NCBI GenBank assembly: GCA_016705685.1
Contig: JADJLB010000001.1
Coordinates: 186,001 to 250,000 of the forward strand
DNA length: 64,000 bases
Origin: Propionivibrio sp.
Lineage (GTDB): Bacteria > Pseudomonadota > Gammaproteobacteria > Burkholderiales > Rhodocyclaceae
Direction: 5' to 3'
The translations under genes were made by a program, and so were the position numbers. Positions 46,494 to 55,901 of the stretch are shown here, piece by piece. Under the pieces are notes generated by a model. That model searched no databases. It saw only the letters and a list, made by a program, of their open reading frames with translations, and was not told the DNA's origin. Position 1 is the stretch's first letter, and every line of letters starts with the position of its first letter.

Positions 46494-47383
46494 ACGAACA
46501 CCTTGTCCCGCAACAAGCCCGACAGGTACTGTCCGTAGCCCGATTTGGTCAGGGTCTGCGCCATTTTCTCAAGTTGCGAATCATCGATCCAGCCGTTTCG
46601 CCAGGCGATTTCCTCAGGGCAGGCGACTTTAAGTCCCTGACGTTTCTCGATGGTATGGATGAACTGGCTGGCCTCTAGCATCGATTCGTGCGTACCGGTA
46701 TCGAGCCATGCGTAACCACGCCCCATGGTCTGAACGTTGAGCTTGCCCTGTTTCAGGTAAAGGCCGTTGAGGTCGGTGATTTCGAGTTCGCCACGCGCTG
46801 AGGGTTGGATCGTTTTGGCCAACTCAACAACTTGTTTGTCGTAGAAGTAGAGGCCTGTCACGGCGTAGCGTGACTTGGGCGCCTGCGGCTTTTCTTCCAG
46901 GCTGACGGCGCGACCCTGTGCGTCAAATTCGATCACGCCGTAGCGCTCCGGATCGTTGACCGCATAGGCGAAGATCGTTGCCCCGTCCAGCCTCGCCGAT
47001 GCGTCCTGCAACAACCCGGCAAAATCGTGGCCATAGAACAGGTTGTCGCCGAGCACTAGCGCCGAGGGGTGGTTGTCGATGAATTGCTCACCGATCAGGA
47101 AAGCCTGTGCGAGTCCGTCAGGTGACGCTTGGACGGCGTAGCTCAGACAGATCCCCCACTGGCTGCCGTCGCCAAGCAGTTGCTCGAAACGCGGCGTGTC
47201 TTGCGGGGTTGAGATGACCAGAATATCGCGAATACCCGCCAGCAACAGCGTGCTCAGCGGATAGTAAATCATCGGCTTGTCGAAGATCGGCAGCAATTGC
47301 TTGGAGAGCACCTGCGTCGCCGGATAAAGCCGCGTGCCCGAGCCGCCGGCGAGGATGATTCCCTTGCGATTGTCTGTTGTCAT
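46490..47383 (-). CDS. rfbA: Glucose-1-phosphate thymidylyltransferase
   Basis: Forms dTDP-glucose from glucose-1-phosphate and dTTP. At 297 aa it carries the nucleotidyl-transfer motif [56 protein letters not shown] and [13 protein letters not shown]-like segments (here [19 protein letters not shown]). The [13 protein letters not shown] stretch near the C-terminus is also conserved. Operon with rfbC, downstream of the WbpM-like gene by about 65 bp. Confidence 0.96.
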   Translation of the reverse strand: MTTDNRKGIILAGGSGTRLYPATQVLSKQLLPIFDKPMIYYPLSTLLLAGIRDILVISTPQDTPRFEQLLGDGSQWGICLSYAVQASPDGLAQAFLIGEQFIDNHPSALVLGDNLFYGHDFAGLLQDASARLDGATIFAYAVNDPERYGVIEFDAQGRAVSLEEKPQAPKSRYAVTGLYFYDKQVVELAKTIQPSARGELEITDLNGLYLKQGKLNVQTMGRGYAWLDTGTHESMLEASQFIHTIEKRQGLKVACPEEIAWRNGWIDDSQLEKMAQTLTKSGYGQYLSGLLRDKVFV

Positions 47384-47448
47384 CTATTGTCTCTCTGTTA
47401 TGCGCTGAACCTCGCGTACGCGCAAACTGCCTACGCTCAGTTCTCGGT

Positions 47449-49287
47449 TCACAGTTGGGGAGAATACTCGGGAACGAATTTCTGCAACCGCAACTTAAGC
47501 GCCTGTGCCGTTGCTGGCGCCGGCTCATTCAACCACTGTTCCAGGTTCAGTTGCCAGTCCGTATCCGGTGCCGCTTCGGCCTGTGCAACGCGCAGCTTCG
47601 GGTGAGGAGTCGGCAGCGTATGTTCGCTGTCGGTCAATAGCTCTTCGTAAAGCTTTTCGCCCGGCCGCAACCCGGTAAACTCTATCCTGATTTCATCCTC
47701 GGAGAAGCCCGTCAGCCGTATCATGTCGCGCGCCAGATCGGCAATGCGTATCGGCTCACCCATTTCAAGCACAAAAATCTCACCCCCCTGCCCCATCAGC
47801 CCGGCCTGCAATACAAGTTGCGCCGCCTCCGGGATCAGCATGAAATAACGAACGATCTCAGGGTGCGTCACGGTCACCGGGCCACCGCGGGCGATCTGCT
47901 CGCGAAACTTCGGAATCACCGATCCATTGCTGCCCAATACATTGCCAAACCGCACGGTGACAAACCGGGTGCCTTCCGGCTCTTGCAATCCGCATAACAC
48001 CCGTTCGGCCAGGCGCTTGCTTGCCCCCATGACATTCGTCGGATTGACCGCCTTGTCGGTCGAGATCAAGATCACTTCTTCAACTTCGTAGCGCTGCGCT
48101 ACTTCGGCCACGCACTTCGATCCCAGAACATTGTTACGAACGGCTTCCCACGCGTTTTCATTCTCCATGAGCGGGACATGCTTGTAAGCCGCCGCGTGAA
48201 AGACCAGCGACGGTTTGTACGTAGCAAATACCTGATCGAGGCGATGCACGTCCTTGACATCGCCGACGACATAAACAGTCGGGATAGACGGAAGACTCGT
48301 CGACAACTCCTCTTCGATCTGATACAGGGCGAATTCCGAAAGCTCGTACAGCACCAGCAGGCGGGGCTTGAAACGTATGATCTGGCGCACCAATTCCGAC
48401 CCGATCGAGCCTCCGGCACCGGTGACCAACACCACTTTCTCGCCAAGCCAGCCGAGCAGCCTCCGATCATCCAACTGCACCGGTTCACGGCCGAGAAGAT
48501 CCTCCAATTGCACCTGGCGCATCTGCGAAACCGCCACGTTACCCGAGAGCAAATCTTCCAGGCTGGGTACCGTCAAGACCGACAACCCCGCTTGCACTGC
48601 CGCCTCCATGGCCCTACGGCGACCGGCCTGACTGGCTTCCGGCATGGCAACGATAGCCCTTTTCACATCGAGTTTTTCCGCCCACAGCGCAACATCATCT
48701 ATCGACCCAAGAATCTTTCGGCCGCGCACTTCCCGGCCTGCCCGACCAGCACTATCTTCGAGCAAGCCAACAACCTTCCAGTCCAGAGAGTAGTCCAGTT
48801 CGCGCAGCAACCGTTCCGCGGCGTTTCCCGCCCCGAGCACGAGAACCGGCTCGCCGTTCAGGTCAATTCGGCCGTAAAGTGCGTGATCTTTCCAGGCACG
48901 ATATGCGAAGCGGCTACCGCCCATAATCAGAACCAGCAGAATGGGATGCAATACCAGTACTGAACGAGGAACCGACGGGATCCTGAGCATGAAGACTGCT
49001 GCAGCAACTGCTATCGCGCCAGCAAAAACGGCCACGATAATCCGCCGCAGATCCATTATGCTGGCATAGCGCCAGATGCCGCGATACAGCCCCATCAACC
49101 AGTAGGCAGGTGCATATACGGCAAACAGCAGCGGCAGTGTCCGAATGGCGCCCCGCAAGTACTCTTCAGGAAGGGAAAGGTTGAAACGTAGCCAGTAAGC
49201 GCCATACCAACATAGCGCCACAGCAGCCAAGTCGTGCGTATAAGCGACTAGGCGCCTTGGAATCAAGGGAGAATCGATCAATGACAA
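47449..49287 (-). CDS. Membrane nucleoside-diphosphate-sugar 4,6-dehydratase (WbpM/CapD/PglF type)
   Basis: A 612-aa protein. Four hydrophobic helices (about 1-130) are followed by a Rossmann-like domain (about 140-260, VLVLGAGNAAERLLREL) and a C-terminal SDR catalytic domain (about 280-560) with LVTGAGGSIGSELVRQI, HAAAYKHVPLMENE and STDKAVNPTNVMGASKRLAE. WbpM-type enzymes convert UDP-GlcNAc to a 4-keto-6-deoxy sugar, the first step to bacillosamine, FucNAc or QuiNAc. In them the serine/methionine-containing MG(S/T)K-type segment replaces the usual catalytic tyrosine, as seen here. It is upstream of rfbAC. Confidence 0.93.
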   Translation of the reverse strand: MSLIDSPLIPRRLVAYTHDLAAVALCWYGAYWLRFNLSLPEEYLRGAIRTLPLLFAVYAPAYWLMGLYRGIWRYASIMDLRRIIVAVFAGAIAVAAAVFMLRIPSVPRSVLVLHPILLVLIMGGSRFAYRAWKDHALYGRIDLNGEPVLVLGAGNAAERLLRELDYSLDWKVVGLLEDSAGRAGREVRGRKILGSIDDVALWAEKLDVKRAIVAMPEASQAGRRRAMEAAVQAGLSVLTVPSLEDLLSGNVAVSQMRQVQLEDLLGREPVQLDDRRLLGWLGEKVVLVTGAGGSIGSELVRQIIRFKPRLLVLYELSEFALYQIEEELSTSLPSIPTVYVVGDVKDVHRLDQVFATYKPSLVFHAAAYKHVPLMENENAWEAVRNNVLGSKCVAEVAQRYEVEEVILISTDKAVNPTNVMGASKRLAERVLCGLQEPEGTRFVTVRFGNVLGSNGSVIPKFREQIARGGPVTVTHPEIVRYFMLIPEAAQLVLQAGLMGQGGEIFVLEMGEPIRIADLARDMIRLTGFSEDEIRIEFTGLRPGEKLYEELLTDSEHTLPTPHPKLRVAQAEAAPDTDWQLNLEQWLNEPAPATAQALKLRLQKFVPEYSPQL

Positions 49288-49328
49288 AGCGACTATCCGG
49301 CAGGATGTTGGCAGTGCCGCTATATTAC

Positions 49329-49366
49329 GTCAATGAAACAGTGATCAGCAGGTTGTTTTCATTGAC
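49329..49366. other. Inverted repeat in the gap between WbpM-like and sugar transferase genes
   Basis: GTCAATGAAAC at 49329-49339 pairs with GTTTTCATTGAC at 49355-49366 (one bulged base), leaving a 15-base loop. No T-tract follows on either strand, so it is not a clear intrinsic terminator. It could be a processing or operator site in this 142-bp gap, the only sizeable gap between genes of the right-hand operon. Confidence 0.4.
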
Positions 49367-49429
49367 AAGACAATTCACCAGATGAAGATCATGTCTGCCA
49401 TCGATCAGAAATAGCGTGCCCCTGGTTGA

Positions 49430-49996
49430 TCAATGAGACACGCCGTCCCGTCCCAGGACTTTCACGAACGTAAGCCACAAGATCCGGAGATCGAAGCATA
49501 ATGACTTGCGTTGCATGTATTCGACATCGAAAGCAACTTTCTGCGGAATCGGCAATTCGTCACGACCGTTGACCTGCGCCCAACCGGTCAAGCCAGGCGC
49601 TAGTTCATGTACGCCTTGCGCTGTACGCAGAGCAATCAGATCGTCCTGATTAAACAAGGCAGGCCGTGGCCCGACGAAACTCATATCCCCTATCAAAATA
49701 CTCCAGAGTTGTGGCACCTCGTCGAGGCTAGTCTTGCGCAGGAACGACCCGACCGGAGTCAAATAGTCATCCGGATTGCCAAGCAGATGGGTCGCGACAG
49801 CGGGGGTGTCGATACGCATGCTGCGAAACTTCGGCATTCTGAAAACATGGTTGTTGCGGCCAATACGATCGGACCAGTAGAACGCTGGCCCTGGCGAAGT
49901 CACCTTGACCAATAGGGCGACCACCAAAATCGGCACCGCCAACACTATGGTCGCGCATGCAGCCAGGCAGAGATCAAACAGGCGCTTCATTCTCAC
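49430..49996 (-). CDS. Small monotopic phosphoglycosyl transferase (initiating sugar transferase)
   Basis: A 188-aa membrane-associated enzyme that starts glycan assembly by moving a sugar-1-phosphate to undecaprenyl phosphate. One re-entrant hydrophobic segment (about 8-32) is followed by [26 protein letters not shown], the catalytic dyad in [25 protein letters not shown] and [17 protein letters not shown]. The C-terminus [13 protein letters not shown] is typical. The small-PGT size matches PglC-like enzymes, which suits the WbpM/PglF-type dehydratase next door. Confidence 0.93.
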   Translation of the reverse strand: MRMKRLFDLCLAACATIVLAVPILVVALLVKVTSPGPAFYWSDRIGRNNHVFRMPKFRSMRIDTPAVATHLLGNPDDYLTPVGSFLRKTSLDEVPQLWSILIGDMSFVGPRPALFNQDDLIALRTAQGVHELAPGLTGWAQVNGRDELPIPQKVAFDVEYMQRKSLCFDLRILWLTFVKVLGRDGVSH

Positions 49997-50002
49997 CCTA
50001 TT

Positions 50003-51157
50003 TCAACGTATCCCACGTAAACTCGCCTCGCTCCCTATCCGCTCAAGCTGCATGGCAACTACATATTTCTCGTCATAAAGGCGCAACGCTCGCTCCCGCC
50101 CAGCGGCACCCAACATCAACCCCCAGGCGGGGTTGTCTGCAAGACGCTCGATAGCCGCCGCCAGTAGCTCGGGGGAACGAACAGGCACCAGAAGGCCCGT
50201 TTCTTCATGCACAACCTCTTCCCGTGACCCACGAATGTCAGTAGCCAGTACCGGTTTTGCCATCATCATGGCTTCAATAATGGTTCTCGGCATACCCTCG
50301 CGCCAGGAAGGAAGACAAAATAGGTCGATGGCGTTGAGCATTTCGGGAATGTCGCCGCGCAAACCGGGTGCCACTAGCCGGGCGCCCAGGACAGCCTGCG
50401 CCATCGCAAATTCAGTTGCCACCCCGACCGCATGATCAGATGCCAATCTATCACCGACCAGCAGGAACCATATCTGTGGATAAGTTCCCGCCAACCGTTG
50501 CGCCGCCATAAGAAAATCCGCGACGCCTTTTTCACGGACCTGTCTGCCAATCAGTCCGACAACAAATGCATCGGCCGGGATGCCCAAAGCATCACGTACC
50601 ATCTGTCGATTGCCGACTCTCTTCGGGTCAAACCGCAATACATCGACCCCATTTCCTATCGCTTGAACTCTCTCAGCCGAGATGATCTTCTCTGCAACTG
50701 CGGTGTGCGCATCCTCAGCACTCTGGGTAAATACAATTCCGGTCAAATATCCAGCGAGGCGTTCAATTGCTACGAACAGCCTGTATTTCCAAACCGGCAT
50801 GTCATCGTGGAAATAGAAGCCATGAGCTGTATAGATCACCAGCGGGATGTCAGTCAGCCAGGCAGCCAACCGGCCGATCAAAGCCGCCACCGGCGTATGT
50901 ACATGCAGAACATCGTAACGCTCACGACGAAACAGCCCAATCAAGGCAAACAACGAGCGCAATGCGGCTAGCGGATTCATACTTCGAGCAATTTCTATTG
51001 TCTCAATGCGATAGCCTTGGGCGCGCAGAGCGTTCACAAACGATCCCGCGGAACAGACCGAGCTAACCTGCCACCCCCGTGCCTGCATGCCGTCAATCAG
51101 AGGCAATAAGAAATTCTTTAAGGTGAAATCGACCGCGCAAAGTTGGCAAATCTTCAC
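50003..51157 (-). CDS. Glycosyltransferase family 4 protein
   Basis: A 384-aa GT-B enzyme, probably adding an early sugar of the repeat unit. N-terminal acceptor domain elements include HVHTPVAALIGRLAAWL and YTAHGFYFHDD; the C-terminal donor domain has VGLIGRQVREKGVADFL, LLVGDRLASD and LPSWREGMPRTIIEAMMMAK with the family EX7E pattern. It is encoded 6 bp upstream of the initiating sugar transferase. Confidence 0.9.
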   Translation of the reverse strand: MKICQLCAVDFTLKNFLLPLIDGMQARGWQVSSVCSAGSFVNALRAQGYRIETIEIARSMNPLAALRSLFALIGLFRRERYDVLHVHTPVAALIGRLAAWLTDIPLVIYTAHGFYFHDDMPVWKYRLFVAIERLAGYLTGIVFTQSAEDAHTAVAEKIISAERVQAIGNGVDVLRFDPKRVGNRQMVRDALGIPADAFVVGLIGRQVREKGVADFLMAAQRLAGTYPQIWFLLVGDRLASDHAVGVATEFAMAQAVLGARLVAPGLRGDIPEMLNAIDLFCLPSWREGMPRTIIEAMMMAKPVLATDIRGSREEVVHEETGLLVPVRSPELLAAAIERLADNPAWGLMLGAAGRERALRLYDEKYVVAMQLERIGSEASLRGIR

Positions 51158-51191
51158 TGTGCTTCCTTGTTGTCACCCAAACGTTTCAGCA

Positions 51192-52334
51192 TCACTGATG
51201 AATCTGTGACTTGCGACTGACCTGATCCAGATACAGACGATGGACAGAGCGAGTCATCTTCTCTTCTGAAAATTCTTCGGAACACCGTGATCGCCCAGCT
51301 TCGCCCATCACCTGAGCTCTCTCCGGACTCTCGAACAAGCTGATGATGGCAGCCGAAAAAGCCTCAGGCTTGTCCGGTGGGACCAGAAGACCGGTGTGAT
51401 CGGCAAGCACGATGTGATTGATCGGATAGATGTCGCTGGCAACTACGGGTATCCCTAGGGTCATCGCCTCAAGCAGAACGATGCCGAAGCCTTCGGAAAC
51501 ACTCGCGAAAGCGAATACATTCAACTGCCCAAGGAAGGCCATTGGAGTGTCGCAAAAGCCTTGGATATCAACTACCGACCCGACATCAAGTTCATCGGCC
51601 AACTTCTTCAGCTCTTTTGCATAGCCATACGGATCGCTACCGGCAAGCACCAGTTTGACCATTGGAACTTTCTGTCGAACGAAGACCATAGCCCTGATCA
51701 AGGTCGCCATTCCTTTTCGAGGCTCGAATCTGGCCAGGCAGCCAACAAGAAATGGCTGCCGATTCTGAACATCGGCAGTCTTCACACAATCTGCAGGTAC
51801 GCTTTTAATACCGTGGTAGATTGTGCTTATCTGACTTTCAAGCAGGCCGAAACGCCGTAGCGCCCAGTCTCGCGCATGCCCGGAGACGGCAACAACATGA
51901 TTGGCCCGCCGCCAATTCCAGCCCAGCCAAGGGAATATCCAGTACCCCGGATAGACACCCTTAACATAGGCATCATGGATCGTACTGACCCATACGATTT
52001 TCGGCATCAATAGTTTGACGATTGATACCGCAAAATCGGACCTGGCCAGATGCGAGTGAACAATATCCGGACGCCACGACCTTATAAGGCTGACCAGTTT
52101 GAACAAATGGCCGCGAACGTGCTTCTTTCCTGGTATTACATCATCCAGGATAGCTATTGTCGCCCCTGCATTCCTGAACTCCTCGGTCAAATTCCTTGCG
52201 CCACCTGCGGTCTGACCAGATAGAGCAATCGCCATCACGGTATGGCCTGACCGCACCATGTAGTTGACGAGAACGAGCATGTGACGCTCGGCTCCACCTG
52301 CACCAAACGAGTTCACCACATACATTATTCTCAT
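51192..52334 (-). CDS. Glycosyltransferase family 4 protein
   Basis: A 380-aa GT-B enzyme with an N-terminal VVNSFGAGGAERHMLVLVNY (glycine loop) and HSHLARSDFAVSIVKLL. The donor-site half carries VGCLARFEPRKGMATLIRAM, LVLAGSDPYGYAKELKKLA and FAFASVSEGFGIVLLEAMTL (EX7E). It belongs to the minus-strand polysaccharide operon, 34 bp from the next glycosyltransferase and 5 bp from the TylF-like gene. Confidence 0.9.
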   Translation of the reverse strand: MRIMYVVNSFGAGGAERHMLVLVNYMVRSGHTVMAIALSGQTAGGARNLTEEFRNAGATIAILDDVIPGKKHVRGHLFKLVSLIRSWRPDIVHSHLARSDFAVSIVKLLMPKIVWVSTIHDAYVKGVYPGYWIFPWLGWNWRRANHVVAVSGHARDWALRRFGLLESQISTIYHGIKSVPADCVKTADVQNRQPFLVGCLARFEPRKGMATLIRAMVFVRQKVPMVKLVLAGSDPYGYAKELKKLADELDVGSVVDIQGFCDTPMAFLGQLNVFAFASVSEGFGIVLLEAMTLGIPVVASDIYPINHIVLADHTGLLVPPDKPEAFSAAIISLFESPERAQVMGEAGRSRCSEEFSEEKMTRSVHRLYLDQVSRKSQIHQ

Positions 52335-52339
52335 ACGAT

Positions 52340-53086
52340 CTATGGCGCTCGCTTAATCAGGAAACCACCACCACAGGGTAATACGACCATTGGTTCAGGT
52401 TTATCTGTCAAATATTCGTCGAAGGCGGCCGTTGCTCCCGGACAGCTTGTGAAGCCGTAGTCGTCGCACATAATAATTCCACCCTCGCTCATGCGAGAAT
52501 AAAAAAACTCCAGGCTATCGCGTGTCGGTTCATAGAGGTCGACGTCAATATGAACGAAACTGAAATGTAAGTGGCTTAGCTCGTGAAATCTTTCGGGTAT
52601 CCAACCCTGATGATAACGGACAGCTTCCTCGCCAAACTCCTGCAGATTTTCTTTCACTACATCAAGGGGGCAGGCGAGATCGCCTGCTGACCAAAAACTG
52701 CCGTCCACGGTTGAAGGCTTTGACAGCCCTTCAAATGAATCAAACAGATGATGGATACGCCTATTCGGTGCCAATTGATTTCCCCGGCAAATCAAATAGG
52801 AACTGGCACCTCTGAATACACCGCACTCGGCCGTATCGCCTGGCACATCTGCGACCAAACGCGTCAATTGCCCAAGAGCCCAATGCCGATCAGAATTACA
52901 GCCATCGAACTCGTCAAACCTCCAAAGATAAGCATTGAACACCTCGTCATTCCACCATGCCAATTGTGGCCAGTTGAAACGATATTTTGGCACCAGCCAG
53001 GCACCCAACTTACGCAATAGGAAGAATTTCAATAGTGGATCGCGATTACGCACCATTCGGAACAAGGTAGCCAGCTTGCTCATTTC
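52340..53086 (-). CDS. TylF/MycF-family O-methyltransferase
   Basis: SAM- and metal-dependent methyltransferase of the macrocin O-methyltransferase family, which methylates sugar hydroxyls. Features are VPGDTAECGVFRGASSYLI, LFDSFEGLSKPS, a FSFVHIDVDLYEPTRDSLEF segment with metal-binding aspartates, and GGIIMCDDYGFTSCPGA. The frame extends to an ATG at 53110, inside the upstream methyltransferase, but the ATG at 53086 overlaps it by only a few bases and is preferred (248 aa). It probably decorates a sugar of the surface glycan. Confidence 0.88.
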   Translation of the reverse strand, partial: EMSKLATLFRMVRNRDPLLKFFLLRKLGAWLVPKYRFNWPQLAWWNDEVFNAYLWRFDEFDGCNSDRHWALGQLTRLVADVPGDTAECGVFRGASSYLICRGNQLAPNRRIHHLFDSFEGLSKPSTVDGSFWSAGDLACPLDVVKENLQEFGEEAVRYHQGWIPERFHELSHLHFSFVHIDVDLYEPTRDSLEFFYSRMSEGGIIMCDDYGFTSCPGATAAFDEYLTDKPEPMVVLPCGGGFLIKRAP

Positions 53087-53895
53087 TGGTCGCGACTTGC
53101 CAATATACAAATTGTATATCCCCTTTTAGGGAACCACCTTCTTAGTGTTCTTTCGATATGCCCAATCCATCCAACCAGGAGGCTTTGTAACAAGCTAGGT
53201 AACAAAAAATACGTCACCAGGAAACCCGGGATGTAGCACACGCTCTTAAGCTGGCTTATCCGAAGCCCGTTTTCCATTACCAGCGATTCAAGCTCTGCCG
53301 TGCTTCTCCATTCATCGCAAGGATGACTCCAGCTACGCCGCAGAATCTTCTCCCATAGGACATAACGCTCGAATCCATACCAACTTGCCGAATTTGGAGT
53401 AGACAAAACCAGCCGCCCTGACGGTTTAAGAAGCCGACACATTTCGCGCAACGCTTTCGCCGCATCAGGAATATGCTCAATCACTTCACTACATAGAATC
53501 TTGTCAAACGAGCTATCCGCAAAATTCAAACAGGTTGCATCACCAACTTGCAAATCGACGCCAATGATTCCATGCAGTTCGAATTCCTGCCTCGCTCCGG
53601 CTACCATACCCTCCGAAATATCCACACCAACAACCTTGGCACCGCATTCGACAAGCTTAATCATGTCTCTGGCATTCCCACAGCCTATATCCAGGACACG
53701 CTCTCCAGGCTGTACCGCCAACATATCGAGAACGGTTCTTGCTCGCATAGCCTGCTCATAATGAATGATTGGATTCGACTGAATCGCTTCGTTTCTGCCG
53801 ATCGACAATTGGTCGAAATACTGGCGAATCTCTGCACAATCCGGCTTGGCATCCCCAGCAGTTTCTGCCGGTGGCGAGGGTGTTTGATTGCTCAT
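53080..53895 (-). CDS. Class I SAM-dependent methyltransferase
   Basis: A 271-aa protein with the SAM-binding motif I VLDIGCGNARDMIKLVE, motif II AKVVGVDISEGM, and DKILCSEVIEHIPDAAKALRE further on, typical of Methyltransf_11/ubiE-like enzymes. The C-terminal 80 residues hold a hydrophobic stretch (VTYFLLPSLLQSLLVGWIGH) that may lie at the membrane. It overlaps the upstream GT4 gene by 4 bp. The substrate is unknown. Confidence 0.87.
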   Translation of the reverse strand: MSNQTPSPPAETAGDAKPDCAEIRQYFDQLSIGRNEAIQSNPIIHYEQAMRARTVLDMLAVQPGERVLDIGCGNARDMIKLVECGAKVVGVDISEGMVAGARQEFELHGIIGVDLQVGDATCLNFADSSFDKILCSEVIEHIPDAAKALREMCRLLKPSGRLVLSTPNSASWYGFERYVLWEKILRRSWSHPCDEWRSTAELESLVMENGLRISQLKSVCYIPGFLVTYFLLPSLLQSLLVGWIGHIERTLRRWFPKRGYTICILASRDQK

Positions 53896-55154
53896 CGTCG
53901 ACTCCGAAACAGGTTCTCATATGCTTGAATTTCGTGCTGGCTCAAGTTCCCTGGACTCATCATGTCTAATGCGAGGCGACGTGCTGCAGACCCCAGCCCG
54001 ATTGCATACGATCTATCTTCAAGAAGTCGCTGTGCCTTATTCGCCATTTGACTCCAGTCACCGTCCGGGACCAACTCCCCGGTTTCCTCGCCACGAATAA
54101 TCTCGCCTTGCCAGTCATAGTCATAGGCCACGATCGGTACGCCGGCCAAACAAGCCTCAGTAAGCGCTCGACCCATATGAGGGGACAGTACAACCTTTGC
54201 ATGTGGAAGGATGGCCGCGATCCATTCTTGCGGCCTGTTGCCTGCGAATATGACTGCGTCACTCAACCCCATCTCTTTGGCCATCTGTTCGAGTTGATTC
54301 AACAGCGCACCATCGCCAATAAAGACGAAGCTAATATCATGTCCGGCCCGCCGCAATTCCCGTAGCGCATAAAGATTCTGTTCCGGCTGCTTCATCTTTT
54401 CCAACCGGCAGATCGTCAACATGAAACTGCCGTGAAGTTGAAGCTCGTCACGAATTTGCTCGATATCGCCACGGGTCTCTGGGCCTGTGAAATGCGCGGG
54501 GTGAATCAGATTGCCATAACGAAAGATAATGCCTCTTTCGCGTAAAGCACCATTGGCAATCGCGTAGTCGAGATTGTTCTGGTTGGCTCCAGCAACTAGG
54601 TCGCATCGGGGAAACACAAATCGCTCGATCCATTTTTCAACGAAGCGAAAGCGAAACAATTTAGGGAATACGGCTTTTCGGCTTGTCTTGAAAAGCAAAT
54701 CATAATCAAAGCATGCCCTGATCGTTAATGGTACGCTGAGAAGTTTCGCGAGCACCAAGCCGAGTAGGCCCAGGTAGTAAGGATCGCCGATACGGATCAC
54801 ATCCACCCGGCTGTCCCGTCCGAGCCTGTACATCAGGGATATGAGCCTCGCTTGTGCCAATATCAGGTTTAATGGCGGCAACCAATTCAATAACCGACTC
54901 ACGCCAACGGTCCCAGAAATAAACAGGTGGCCTTCGTCAAGCTGCGTCAAAACAGGCGCCCCAAATCTACTTTCACCTGGCTCAAACAATCCCGCCAACG
55001 GATGCACCGAGATTACTTTGCTAAAATAGCCGCCCAACTTTCGACTCTCCAATGCCTGATTCAGTTGGCGCTCACGGTACATTTCCAACGTGAAAGACAT
55101 ATCCAGCACGAGGATAGCCCGCGGTCTCCATTGTGACGTCACACTGTTTTCCAC
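53892..55154 (-). CDS. Glycosyltransferase family 4 protein
   Basis: A 420-aa GT-B protein. Donor-domain segments are clear: MLTICRLEKMKQPEQNLYAL, ISFVFIGDGALLNQLEQMA, VIFAGNRPQEWIAAILPHA and LSPHMGRALTEACLAGVPIV (the acidic EX7E region, here as E-A-C-L). The N-terminal half contains VDVIRIGDPYYLGLLGLVL. The upstream methyltransferase gene is 37 bp away. The linkage made is unknown. Confidence 0.85.
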   Translation of the reverse strand: MENSVTSQWRPRAILVLDMSFTLEMYRERQLNQALESRKLGGYFSKVISVHPLAGLFEPGESRFGAPVLTQLDEGHLFISGTVGVSRLLNWLPPLNLILAQARLISLMYRLGRDSRVDVIRIGDPYYLGLLGLVLAKLLSVPLTIRACFDYDLLFKTSRKAVFPKLFRFRFVEKWIERFVFPRCDLVAGANQNNLDYAIANGALRERGIIFRYGNLIHPAHFTGPETRGDIEQIRDELQLHGSFMLTICRLEKMKQPEQNLYALRELRRAGHDISFVFIGDGALLNQLEQMAKEMGLSDAVIFAGNRPQEWIAAILPHAKVVLSPHMGRALTEACLAGVPIVAYDYDWQGEIIRGEETGELVPDGDWSQMANKAQRLLEDRSYAIGLGSAARRLALDMMSPGNLSQHEIQAYENLFRSRR

Positions 55155-55191
55155 TCGCTGACATTTATGTGCAAAATCAAATACACCATGG

Positions 55192-55899
55192 CTATTTTTC
55201 GCAGGGACGGACGGAGAAATATAAATTGGGGGCGACCAACGGCTCCCCTATCCTGCCCAGCACATATCGAAAAACCGCACGCAAGAACAGCCTGACACCG
55301 GGTCTACTGAAATCCGGAAATGTTCGAGGGTACAGTTTATCAACGGTGAAGCCACTTTGTTCTAAAAGACCGCCCAAAGTTGAAACGTCAAAGCTATGCA
55401 AATGCCCCCATCTATGAAACTGGATATGGCAACTTGGGCAATAGACTTCGTTATCGCGCAATACCTCACGAAACGGTACCGTGCCAATGAAACGGCCATT
55501 CTTTGCTTTCAGCACTCGCCACACCTCGCTTAACGAAGCGCCGATGGTTTCCTTCGGGATATGCTCCAGCACTTCAGTCATGATGACGCAATCAAAGAAT
55601 TCATCAGGGAATGGGATAGCATGACAGTAGCCTTGCATTGCCCGCGACCCCATTCCCAACTCCTCGTTCAAGCGCTTAACGGTGAGATCACTGGGGTCAA
55701 GAGAATAGACGTTCACCCCACCTCGAATCAGAAGAGCCTCCAGATACCCCGACCCCACTCCGATGTTAAGAACATTGCTCGCACGCGGGCAGCGCTTTGC
55801 GAGGAATTGCAATCTGGAATAGCTCGAGTCGAACGAGTCGCGCGCTTGATTCTGGTAGTGGCTCCAGAGCCTATCGCTGTCGAATTGACTGATTTCCAT
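55192..55899 (-). CDS. Class I SAM-dependent methyltransferase
   Basis: A 235-aa protein with SAM motif I VLNIGVGSGYLEALLIRGG, motif II NVYSLDPSDLTVK, and DCVIMTEVLEHIPKETIGAS. A CPSCHIQFHRWGHLHSFD segment at about 155 has a Cys pair and histidines that could bind zinc, a feature seen in some sugar methyltransferases. It starts 2 bp after the flippase gene ends. Confidence 0.87.
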   Translation of the reverse strand: MEISQFDSDRLWSHYQNQARDSFDSSYSRLQFLAKRCPRASNVLNIGVGSGYLEALLIRGGVNVYSLDPSDLTVKRLNEELGMGSRAMQGYCHAIPFPDEFFDCVIMTEVLEHIPKETIGASLSEVWRVLKAKNGRFIGTVPFREVLRDNEVYCPSCHIQFHRWGHLHSFDVSTLGGLLEQSGFTVDKLYPRTFPDFSRPGVRLFLRAVFRYVLGRIGEPLVAPNLYFSVRPCEK

Positions 55900-55901
55900 C
55901 T

